The notes beneath the pieces are model-generated. The model had not been told where the DNA came from. It ran no database searches and saw only the letters and a program-made list of their open reading frames with translations. Source: Phocaeicola faecalis (GTDB lineage: Bacteria > Bacteroidota > Bacteroidia > Bacteroidales > Bacteroidaceae). From it: 64,000 nt of DNA. Location: assembly GCF_021730445.1 (NCBI RefSeq), contig NZ_JADNRM010000004.1, positions 49,521-113,520 on the forward strand, given 5' to 3'. Each line of letters begins with the position of its first letter. The stretch's first letter is position 1. Below, piece by piece: positions 25,080 to 32,975 of this stretch. Both the position numbers and the translations under genes were made by a program.

Positions 25080-26534
25080 ATGGATAAAAAGGATTTGAAA
25101 CCGGCCTCTGTTTTTCATTATTTTGAAGAAATATGCCAGGTACCCCGTCCCTCAAAAAGGGAAGAGAAAATAATTGCTTATCTAAAAGCATTTGGTGAGA
25201 AACACGGCTTGGAAACTAAGACAGATGAAGCCGGAAACGTATTGATTAAGAAGCCGGCAACTCCGGGTAGGGAGAATCTGAGGACGGTGATTCTGCAATC
25301 ACATATAGATATGGTCTGTGAAAAGAACAGCGATGTGGAGCACGACTTTCTGACTGATCCAATCGAGACTGTGATTGACGGAGAATGGTTGAAGGCGAAA
25401 GGTACGACTTTGGGTGCTGATAACGGAATAGGCGTGGCTACCGAGTTGGCTATATTGGCATCTGCCGATATTGAACATGGGCCGTTGGAATGTCTTTTCA
25501 CTGTAGACGAAGAAACCGGATTGACAGGTGCATTTGCATTAAAGGGAGGCTTTATGAGTGGAGATATTCTCATTAATCTTGATTCGGAAGACGAAGGTGA
25601 ACTGTTTATCGGTTGTGCCGGAGGAGCTAATACGACGGCTGAATTTGTTTATCAGCCGGTTCCTGCACCACAGGATTATTTTTATTTTAGTGTATCAGTA
25701 AAGGGCTTGACCGGTGGGCATTCCGGTGATGATATAAATAAAGGAAGAGCTAATGCCAATAAATTATTGGTTCGCTTCCTGACTCAGTTGGCTGCTAAGT
25801 ATTCGATGTATTTGTGTGAAATAGACGGAGGAAATCTTCACAATGCCATTCCGCGTGAAGCACGCGCACTTTGTGCGGTTCCGATGAAGGATAAAGAGTC
25901 GGTGCGTGTGGATTTAAACATCTATACGGCTGAGATAGAGAATGAATTTGCAGTGACCGAACCTAATCTGAAAACCGAGCTGTCTTCCGAAGCTCCCTGT
26001 AAGGAGGCTATTGATATGGTAACCGCCGGTCGTCTGCTGAAAGCGGTTTATGCTGTTCATAACGGTGTGTATGCGATGAGTCAGGATATCCCCGGACTGG
26101 TGGAAACATCTTCCAATCTGGCTTCTATCAAACAGGCAGACGGAAAGATAAAGATTGTGACAAGTCAGCGTAGTTCTATTTTGTCCTCCCGCAAGGATAT
26201 GTCCGAAATGATTCGTTCTGCTTTTATGCTGGGTGGTGCTGAAGTAACTACCGGTGAAGGTTATCCGGGTTGGAAACCGAATCCGTCTTCACCCATTCTG
26301 AAAGTTGCCGTAGACAGCTATAAGAAATTATTTGGTGTGGAGCCGAAAGTAAAAGCTATTCATGCCGGACTGGAATGTGGTTTGTTCCTTGAGAAATACC
26401 CTTCGTTGGATATGGTTTCTTTTGGACCGACTTTGCGTGGCGTCCATTCGCCGGATGAACGTATGCTGATACCTACGGTAGACAAATTCTGGCGTCATTT
26501 GTTGGATGTACTGGTGCATGTACCCGAAAAATAA
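25080..26534 (+). CDS. pepD: Cytosolic non-specific dipeptidase (aminoacyl-histidine dipeptidase, M20C)
   Basis: A 484-aa zinc peptidase that splits dipeptides such as Xaa-His. Metal and catalytic motifs are visible: SHIDMVCEKN, LGADNGIGVA (bridging Asp), VDEETGLTGA (catalytic Glu), and HAGLECGLF. The inserted lid domain (about 205-370) carries GLTGGHSGDDINKGRANAN. Start at ATG 25080; an in-frame TTG 30 bp upstream is less likely. Followed after 16 bp by the next gene. Confidence 0.95.
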   Translation: MDKKDLKPASVFHYFEEICQVPRPSKREEKIIAYLKAFGEKHGLETKTDEAGNVLIKKPATPGRENLRTVILQSHIDMVCEKNSDVEHDFLTDPIETVIDGEWLKAKGTTLGADNGIGVATELAILASADIEHGPLECLFTVDEETGLTGAFALKGGFMSGDILINLDSEDEGELFIGCAGGANTTAEFVYQPVPAPQDYFYFSVSVKGLTGGHSGDDINKGRANANKLLVRFLTQLAAKYSMYLCEIDGGNLHNAIPREARALCAVPMKDKESVRVDLNIYTAEIENEFAVTEPNLKTELSSEAPCKEAIDMVTAGRLLKAVYAVHNGVYAMSQDIPGLVETSSNLASIKQADGKIKIVTSQRSSILSSRKDMSEMIRSAFMLGGAEVTTGEGYPGWKPNPSSPILKVAVDSYKKLFGVEPKVKAIHAGLECGLFLEKYPSLDMVSFGPTLRGVHSPDERMLIPTVDKFWRHLLDVLVHVPEK

Positions 26535-26550
26535 CTCTAATAAATAAGAC

Positions 26551-27561
26551 ATGAGGAAAATTATCCTATTTCTATGTGTATGTTGTTGGGTCGGGGTTGC
26601 TTATGCTCAAGAACCTTTCAGAGTCATGTTTTATAATGTGGAAAACTTGTTCGACTGTCAGCATGATACATTGAAAAACGACTATGAGTTCTTGCCTGAT
26701 GCTGCCAAAGGATGGACTCAGGCAAGATACTATGATAAACTGAAAAAGATAGCCAAAGTAATTGTGGCGACAGGCGTGAAGGATGTACCGGATTTGGTTG
26801 GTTTGTGTGAAGTGGAAAACGACCGTTGTATGAAAGACCTGACCGAGCATTCACTGTTACGTGAAGCCGGTTACCGATATGTCATGACTGACTCTCCTGA
26901 TCAGCGCGGCATTGATGTGGCATTGCTTTATCAGCGCGGAAGCTTTAAATTGTTGGATAAGAACTCCATTCGTATTCCGCACGAAGAAATTGACAGAACT
27001 CCTACCCGTGATATTCTTCATGTGGCAGGGCAGGTATTGTCGGGCGATACGTTGGATGTGTTTGTCTGTCACATGCCTTCACGTTCCGGAGGCGAGGAAA
27101 AGAGCGAGCCTTATCGTTTGTTTACTGCACAGATACTGCATGCTTCGGTCGATTCTTTGATGAACGTCCGTCGGCATCCCAATATTTTGATTATGGGTGA
27201 TTTCAATGATTATCCTACCAATAATTCGATAGCCAAAGTCTTGGGGGCCGTTGCTCCGAAAGGAGAGGTGCAAGCTACACAGTTATACAACCTGATGGAC
27301 GGCCGTAAAGACGGAACTTACCGTTACCGTGGCGAGTGGGGAGTACTTGACCAGTTGATTGTGTCCGGTTTCCTGTTGCAGGGACATGACGGCATTCGGA
27401 CTTCTTACGACAAAGCACAGATAGTGAGATTCCCATTCTTGTTGGAAGAAGACGAAAAATATGGCGGTGACATTCCTTTCCGTACTTATTGGGGAAGGAA
27501 ATATCATGGCGGTTTTAGCGACCACTTGCCGGTAAGTGTAGATTTTGAAATAGGAAAATAA
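26551..27561 (+). CDS. Exported endonuclease/exonuclease/phosphatase-family protein
   Basis: A 336-aa protein with a signal peptide (MRKIILFLCVCCWVGVAYAQ) and a DNase I-like fold: MFYNVENLF at the start, LCEVENDRC (catalytic Glu), ILIMGDFNDYPTNNS (Asp/Asn pair) and GFSDHLPVSVDF (catalytic His) at the end. Members act on nucleic acids or phosphoesters; the secreted Bacteroides forms are of unknown substrate. It may share a transcript with pepD. Confidence 0.9.
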   Translation: MRKIILFLCVCCWVGVAYAQEPFRVMFYNVENLFDCQHDTLKNDYEFLPDAAKGWTQARYYDKLKKIAKVIVATGVKDVPDLVGLCEVENDRCMKDLTEHSLLREAGYRYVMTDSPDQRGIDVALLYQRGSFKLLDKNSIRIPHEEIDRTPTRDILHVAGQVLSGDTLDVFVCHMPSRSGGEEKSEPYRLFTAQILHASVDSLMNVRRHPNILIMGDFNDYPTNNSIAKVLGAVAPKGEVQATQLYNLMDGRKDGTYRYRGEWGVLDQLIVSGFLLQGHDGIRTSYDKAQIVRFPFLLEEDEKYGGDIPFRTYWGRKYHGGFSDHLPVSVDFEIGK

Positions 27562-27564
27562 AGG

Positions 27565-27603
27565 TTATGCAACCTTTCCCTTTTAGTAGGGAAGGTTGCA
27601 TAA
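27565..27603. terminator. Bidirectional terminator overlapping the end of the 1298-aa gene
   Basis: TTATGCAACCTTTCCC pairs with GGGAAGGTTGCATAA with one bulged T. On the minus strand it contains the last codons and stop of the large gene and is followed by CCTTTATTTT; on the plus strand it follows the upstream gene directly. It probably serves both convergent transcripts. Confidence 0.75.
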
Positions 27604-30600
27604 TTTGCTAATGGTGTCTAAGCCATTTTTATAAGAGGTATGTTCCCAGTAGTGTCCGGCATTGTATTGGTCAAAACTATTAAGTGCTATTTTGTCATCT
27701 TCTATTTTTTCCATTATATTTTTGTCCAATATCTCAGCAAATATGTATTCTCCTTTATCCGGAACCAAAAGGGTATACAGTTTGGGTTGTATCCCCAAAG
27801 GCTTGTCAAAATCACTTAGGCGGATAATGCGATAGCGTTTGACTCCGTCTTTTTCGGCTATCAAAAGCAAGAACTTGTCTTTTGACGCCGGACTGCAAAA
27901 GAACAATTCATTGATATTATCGATAAAGGCAATAGGAGAATTAAGCTGTGAAAAACCTTTTTTCAAGTTGGAAATACCGATTTCTCCTGTTTTAAAAACG
28001 CTGACCAGCAGTTCTTCATCTCCTTCTGTATCATACGAACAGATTACTTTTCCACTATCTTCTCCCCATATTCCGATTTTGGGACTGGCGGAGCCGGCTA
28101 TTTTACCATTGTTGAAAAATGATATGAATTGGAAATTACTGTTATAGCCCAGTTCCGCTTTCTTTTGTAGGGGATTGGGGCGTAATGCAGATGTTTGAAT
28201 ATTGAAAGTAGCTTTTTTCTTTTTTGGAGTGGGTGCTGCAAGGACTGGGGCAGGCGCATTTACATCCTCTTCTTGCGGATTGTCAAAAAGAGAAAGTGAA
28301 ATACTCTCATGAGAATTGCTTTCGGGGGCATCGGGAGTGGTTGCTACCGGAGTGGACTCATCAAAGATATATTCGTTTCTTTCGGCAGAGAACAAGGTTG
28401 GAAATTCCGGTTTTCGAGGCACAGAGTCTAATTTCAGATTACGTCGTGTCGCTATGAACTCCTGGATATTTTGTTCCGGCTTGCAGATACACGAACTTCC
28501 CGAACGAGTATAAATCTTACCGTTCACTTTTACTGCCTCATTGATGGGGGCTACGCGAAAAGCCAGTACGATGCGTCCTTTGCCGTATTCTTGAAAGTTG
28601 CAACGTATGTATTCCTGATAGCGGTTATAATCTTCTTTTCCTTCACCCAGCAGGCAGATTATATTATGATTCACAGTGCGCAGATAAATATCACAGTCGT
28701 TGTGCACCAACTTCATGTCTTCTTGGATTCCTGTCAGATATCCTTTATCGTTCACACCGATATAAAGAGTACCTCCGTCGGTGTTCATAAATGAAGCGAT
28801 GACACGGGCCAACACCATACTTTGATCTTCGTGAGCGTCTTTTTTGGCGTGACTGAATGCTGATGATTTAAATTCGCGTTCTACTCCTTCGTGTCCGAAA
28901 TAAACAGGGATGGAAGGGGCTTCTTCTTTTTTCTGTTCTTTGATGCCAAGCAGGGAGTTAATGTTTTTGTAGATGATATGTTGCAGCTCGGCATCTTCTT
29001 TGGAAAGGAGTGTGCTCATGCAAAAATAGCGGGCTAGCTCGGCAATGGTCAGGTCTTCACTTTGCATAAGCTGTTTCAGACGGTCGGTGTTATTGTCTGC
29101 CATTAGAGAGAGGATATGGGTAATCTTTTGACAGAATTCAAACGTAATTCCGTACTGTTTGATGCCTAATTGCTCCATGCGTGCCAAGAGAATATTGAAT
29201 CGCTGAATGTTGTCATGCGAAAAACGTTCACCGGATGGCAGGACGGCGATTTGGTTGATATCATAAATATATTCGGCACACAGTTCATAATAAGTGGCTT
29301 TTTCTTTTTCACCAGAGAAGAGACACAGCAGTCGCAGAAAGTTATAAGCATTAAATTGCTCATCGGGCTCATTCAAGTCTTTGGATAGTTGGTCAAGACA
29401 GAAAATCAACTCTGTAGCAACTTTTTCGTTTATCAGCCATGTTTTATTTTCTGCTTTTCCAGACTTCTCTGTTTTTTCTTCCATTTCTCCCGCCTCTTCC
29501 ATTGTATGGGTTTCCGGTACGTCCGAACCGAGGAAAGACTGTATATCTATTTTTTGCAGAGCATTAACAAAAGGGTTGTTTTTTAGTTTCAGTGTCTGTT
29601 CTTTTATTTGCCGTTCAAGATTGTTGTTTTGATATTCGCGCAGATGGGTGAAAAACTCCTGTAAGTGAGCGTGTACTTCTTGGTAGAACGCTTCCACAGA
29701 GATATCTGCTTTTACTTTTCCTATATTGATGTTATTGTTTAGAGAAGTGTTGTTATCCGGAAATTCTACTTGGTATATATCTCCAGTCTGGGGCTTAATC
29801 CATCTATTGACAGAGGTGGTGGCAGTAGCTCCTGTAATAAGAAGCCATTTTATTTTATTCCCTTCACAGTCGGCAATCATAGCCGGCATCTTTTTCCTTT
29901 TTACATTTTCTGCATATACAAATTCATTGTAGCACGATGCCAATGAGACCCTGACCCCTTCATTACTGCTGCTTAATACCTTTACTTTATAAGTATCATT
30001 ACTCGAGAAGTAGTTTTCAAAGTTCTCGATGCAAAAGTAACAGGCATTGATTTGTGTCAATGGAAGAATAGCTTTCAGACCTCGGTATTGTTCATCGAGT
30101 ATGACTCCTTCTATATATTGCCGGGTACGGTCCGGCCCGATAATTCCAATGGTGATTTCTTCATTTGCGGAAGGATATTTTGTATCGATAGCTTTGGTCT
30201 CGATGGAAGAAGTTCCCGAAATAGAACTGTTTTGAGGGTATTCCGACTGGTTGCGTTCATATAAAGGATAGTCTTCCGTCAACTGATGCCAATAAAGTTG
30301 TAGTTCAGCAATGCTTTTACAATTATTGAATAGGTAAGTAGGTTTACTGAATAAGGCAATAAAAACCCTGTTCTCCATCAGTGCCGCTCTTTCTTTTCTG
30401 CCTTTCCATGTATGTGCGGTATGTGGAAATAGGGTACTGAGCGTAAATCCATCCTTATCGAGCGTCAGTGTATTATGTCCGTTGCTATATTGTTGCCATC
30501 TGTTATCTTGAGGTTCGGCAGTCATATTAAGCTCGTCAATGCGTATGTTTACTATTTGAGCTATAAATCGGTTCAGTTCGAAGTTCAACAGATGTTCCCA

Positions 30601-31479
30601 GTCAAGTCTTTTTTCCAAAGAACTTTCACCGGTGAGCATCGTGTATGCTTTGTTTTTCAGCTGAGAACTAAAGGGAGTGTCCAGTCTTGACAAGTATCTG
30701 TATATGCGTGCAGACAGGATTCTGGTGTTATCGGTTTCTTCGAAAGGCACCTTATTGCTGAGTAATGACAAAACAATGAGATGGATTGCTTCCTCTATCT
30801 TTGTTTGCAATACACATTGTGCATTTGTGTACCAAAGTTCCGAAATAATGATTTCATATTGTTCTATTTCCAGCTTTAATATGTTTTGCAGGGTAGCGTT
30901 GTGATAGTCGTTTATCATCCCATTCTTTTTCATCAGATAAATTGTTTCGGCAATCATGGGCAATTGCTTTCTCAACAAGGATTTGTCATAGGCCATAAAA
31001 TAGAGAAACATTTCTATTTTATGAGAAGCGTATAGCAGATAATCACTTGCCTGCAATTTATAAAGCATCGTACGGATAAAAGAGTCTGACTGCTGGTCTC
31101 CGATAAGGTTCAATGCATTGCGTCTGGCGCGTAAACTTTCTATATACTGTTCCATCTCCTCCCGTTTGGCGGTCAACTGTTCGGGATAGACTGTTTGCAG
31201 GTAGCGTGACCCTTCACTTATCCAAGTGTATAGCCGATAGGCTGTTTGATGATATCCGGGGTCTTCTGCTTCGTCTTGAAGGAGATAGTGGCTGTATAAA
31301 GCATAATATCGGGCCGCTTGCTCAATCCATTTTAAATCATGTTCTTCATGTAACTTCTTGAGATTTTTCAAAATGCTTTCTGCTTCTGCATAAGGGCAAT
31401 GGTAATCTTTGGAGAAAATGTCTTCTTTTATAAAAGAAATAACTTTTTCTATATTTAATGGGGTGTTACTTTCAGTCAT
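27583..31479 (-). CDS. Large Schlafen/AlbA_2-domain protein with an S1-like region
   Basis: A 1298-aa soluble protein. Residues about 859-1010 form an AlbA_2 (Schlafen-type, divergent AAA-4) nucleic-acid-binding domain: VEREFKSSAF, FMNTDGGTLYIGV and the closing ARSGSSC-like strand (IYTRSGSSC). Around 450-530 an S1/OB-like stretch is visible (YIEGVILDEQYRG, YKVKVLSSSNEGVRVSLAS). The N-terminal 430 residues are helical and unlike anything I recognise. A proline-rich low-complexity linker (APAPVLAAPTPKKKK) leads to a C-terminal beta-rich region with short propeller-like strands. No signal peptide or membrane segment. It lies 36 bp downstream of rlmH on the same strand. Function unknown; domain content suggests RNA or translation-related work. 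Confidence 0.85.
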   Translation of the reverse strand: MTESNTPLNIEKVISFIKEDIFSKDYHCPYAEAESILKNLKKLHEEHDLKWIEQAARYYALYSHYLLQDEAEDPGYHQTAYRLYTWISEGSRYLQTVYPEQLTAKREEMEQYIESLRARRNALNLIGDQQSDSFIRTMLYKLQASDYLLYASHKIEMFLYFMAYDKSLLRKQLPMIAETIYLMKKNGMINDYHNATLQNILKLEIEQYEIIISELWYTNAQCVLQTKIEEAIHLIVLSLLSNKVPFEETDNTRILSARIYRYLSRLDTPFSSQLKNKAYTMLTGESSLEKRLDWEHLLNFELNRFIAQIVNIRIDELNMTAEPQDNRWQQYSNGHNTLTLDKDGFTLSTLFPHTAHTWKGRKERAALMENRVFIALFSKPTYLFNNCKSIAELQLYWHQLTEDYPLYERNQSEYPQNSSISGTSSIETKAIDTKYPSANEEITIGIIGPDRTRQYIEGVILDEQYRGLKAILPLTQINACYFCIENFENYFSSNDTYKVKVLSSSNEGVRVSLASCYNEFVYAENVKRKKMPAMIADCEGNKIKWLLITGATATTSVNRWIKPQTGDIYQVEFPDNNTSLNNNINIGKVKADISVEAFYQEVHAHLQEFFTHLREYQNNNLERQIKEQTLKLKNNPFVNALQKIDIQSFLGSDVPETHTMEEAGEMEEKTEKSGKAENKTWLINEKVATELIFCLDQLSKDLNEPDEQFNAYNFLRLLCLFSGEKEKATYYELCAEYIYDINQIAVLPSGERFSHDNIQRFNILLARMEQLGIKQYGITFEFCQKITHILSLMADNNTDRLKQLMQSEDLTIAELARYFCMSTLLSKEDAELQHIIYKNINSLLGIKEQKKEEAPSIPVYFGHEGVEREFKSSAFSHAKKDAHEDQSMVLARVIASFMNTDGGTLYIGVNDKGYLTGIQEDMKLVHNDCDIYLRTVNHNIICLLGEGKEDYNRYQEYIRCNFQEYGKGRIVLAFRVAPINEAVKVNGKIYTRSGSSCICKPEQNIQEFIATRRNLKLDSVPRKPEFPTLFSAERNEYIFDESTPVATTPDAPESNSHESISLSLFDNPQEEDVNAPAPVLAAPTPKKKKATFNIQTSALRPNPLQKKAELGYNSNFQFISFFNNGKIAGSASPKIGIWGEDSGKVICSYDTEGDEELLVSVFKTGEIGISNLKKGFSQLNSPIAFIDNINELFFCSPASKDKFLLLIAEKDGVKRYRIIRLSDFDKPLGIQPKLYTLLVPDKGEYIFAEILDKNIMEKIEDDKIALNSFDQYNAGHYWEHTSYKNGLDTISKLCNLPY

Positions 31480-31515
31480 AGATATTATATTTTAAGGTGT
31501 GACACATTAATGTTT

Positions 31516-31989
31516 TTATTCATGATGATAAGGGCCGTTATTCAGAATGGTCATAGCTCGATAGAGCTGTTCCACAAAAATGAGTCGTATCATCTGGTGA
31601 GAGAAAGTCATCTTGGACAGTGAAATTTTTTCTTGTGCTATATCATATACTTTCGGAGCGAACCCATAAGGGCCCCCTATGATAAAGACCAGCCTTTTAT
31701 TCACCGTATGCATTTTCCTTTCTACCCACTCGGCAAACTCGACAGAACGGAATTCTTTGCCGTGTTCGTCCAGCAGAACCACTACATCACCCGGTTGCAA
31801 TGCTTTCAAGATAAGTTCTCCTTCTTTCTCCTTTTGCTGTTCCATGCTCAGACTCTTCGTGTTTTTTAGTTCGGGAATGACCTCCATATCAAAGGAAATA
31901 AAATGTTTGGTACGTTCCACATAATCATTGATGGCAGCGATATAGTGTTTTTCAACCGTGCGTCCTACGACTAATAATGTAAATTTCAT
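31516..31989 (-). CDS. rlmH: 23S rRNA (pseudouridine-1915-N3) methyltransferase
   Basis: A 157-aa SPOUT methyltransferase that methylates pseudouridine 1915 of helix 69. Family features: MKFTLLVVGRT start, LLDEHGKEFRS, the SAM knot FIIGGPYGF and the C-terminal FSHQMIRLIFVEQLYRA ending in YHHE. Start at 31989 rather than 27 bp upstream, because the longer form adds residues absent from the family and runs toward the promoter. Confidence 0.96.
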   Translation of the reverse strand: MKFTLLVVGRTVEKHYIAAINDYVERTKHFISFDMEVIPELKNTKSLSMEQQKEKEGELILKALQPGDVVVLLDEHGKEFRSVEFAEWVERKMHTVNKRLVFIIGGPYGFAPKVYDIAQEKISLSKMTFSHQMIRLIFVEQLYRAMTILNNGPYHHE

Positions 31990-32009
31990 ACGTTCTTTCT
32001 CTTGTTTAC

Positions 32010-32040
32010 TTTGCAAAAGTACGGAAAATCTGTACCTTTG
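32010..32040 (+). promoter_or_regulatory. Full Bacteroides promoter of nadC
   Basis: TTTG (32010-32013), 19 bp, TACCTTTG (32033-32040): exact consensus spacing, 30 bp before the nadC ATG. Confidence 0.8.
32014..32021 (-). promoter_or_regulatory. -7 element TACTTTTG of rlmH
   Basis: On the minus strand TACTTTTG, 24 bp upstream of the rlmH ATG. It lies between the -33 and -7 of the nadC promoter, so the two divergent promoters overlap physically and probably compete. Confidence 0.6.
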
Positions 32041-32070
32041 CCTATCAATTCATAAAAAAACAATAACACA

Positions 32071-32922
32071 ATGGATGAATTAGTAGTAAAAGATTTGATA
32101 GACAGACTGATAGATTTGTCTTTCGCCGAAGATATAGGTGATGGAGATCATACTACCTTGTCATGTATCCCTGCGGATGCTATGGGTAAATCAAAATTAT
32201 TGATTAAGGAAGAAGGTATATTGGCAGGTATTGATGTGGCTAAGGAAGTATTCCACCGTTTTGACCCTACCATGAAAGTGGAGGTATTTATTCAGGATGG
32301 CAGTCATGTGAAGCCGGGTGATGTGGCGATGGTGGTTGAAGGTAAAGTCCAGTCTCTGCTTCAGACAGAACGTTTGATGCTGAATATCATGCAGCGTATG
32401 AGTGGTATTGCTACTATGACCCATAAATATGTGAAGAAGTTGGAAGGTACCAAAACTCGGGTTCTTGATACTCGTAAGACTACTCCGGGGATGCGTATCA
32501 TGGAGAAAATGGCTGTAAAGATAGGTGGAGGATGCAATCATCGTATCGGTCTGTTCGACATGATTCTGTTGAAAGACAATCATGTGGATTTTGCAGGAGG
32601 CATACACAATGCGGTTACCCGTGCTAAAGAATATTGTAAAGCCAAAGGCAAGAACTTGAAGATAGAATTGGAAGTTCGCAATTTTGATGAACTGAATCAG
32701 GCATTGGCAGAAGGGGTAGACCGTATTATGTTTGACAACTTTACTCCCGAAGATACACGTAAGGCAGTAGAGATTGTGGGTGGACGTTGTGAAACTGAGT
32801 CTTCCGGCGGCATCACTTATGAGACGATGCTACCTTATGCACAGGCAGGGGTAGACTTTATATCATTCGGAGCATTGACACATTCTGTAAAAGGATTGGA
32901 TATGAGTTTCAAGGCTTGTTAA
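32071..32922 (+). CDS. nadC: Nicotinate-nucleotide pyrophosphorylase (quinolinate phosphoribosyltransferase)
   Basis: A 283-aa enzyme making nicotinate mononucleotide from quinolinate and PRPP. Characteristic parts: EDIGDGDHTTL, LNIMQRMSGIATMT, RVLDTRKTTPGMR, the catalytic IGGGCNHRIGLFDMILLKDNH and the barrel end GGITYETMLPYAQAGVDFISFGALTHS. Full length. nadA and nadB are not adjacent; nadE is about 10 kb upstream on the other strand. Confidence 0.97.
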   Translation: MDELVVKDLIDRLIDLSFAEDIGDGDHTTLSCIPADAMGKSKLLIKEEGILAGIDVAKEVFHRFDPTMKVEVFIQDGSHVKPGDVAMVVEGKVQSLLQTERLMLNIMQRMSGIATMTHKYVKKLEGTKTRVLDTRKTTPGMRIMEKMAVKIGGGCNHRIGLFDMILLKDNHVDFAGGIHNAVTRAKEYCKAKGKNLKIELEVRNFDELNQALAEGVDRIMFDNFTPEDTRKAVEIVGGRCETESSGGITYETMLPYAQAGVDFISFGALTHSVKGLDMSFKAC

Positions 32923-32947
32923 TCAACGATTGTATATAATATATGTA

Positions 32948-32975
32948 AAGAGCGACCGGAAATCGCTCTTTTTTA
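32948..32975 (+). terminator. Terminator of nadC
   Basis: AAGAGCGA and TCGCTCTT form an 8-bp stem with CCGGAAA loop, followed by TTTT. It abuts the convergent regulator gene's stop codon. Confidence 0.85.

Noticed and set aside
27583..31479. Large AlbA protein as part of an antiphage defence island
   Set aside because: No nuclease, methylase or other partner and flanked by housekeeping genes rlmH and an endonuclease-fold gene; possible but unsupported.
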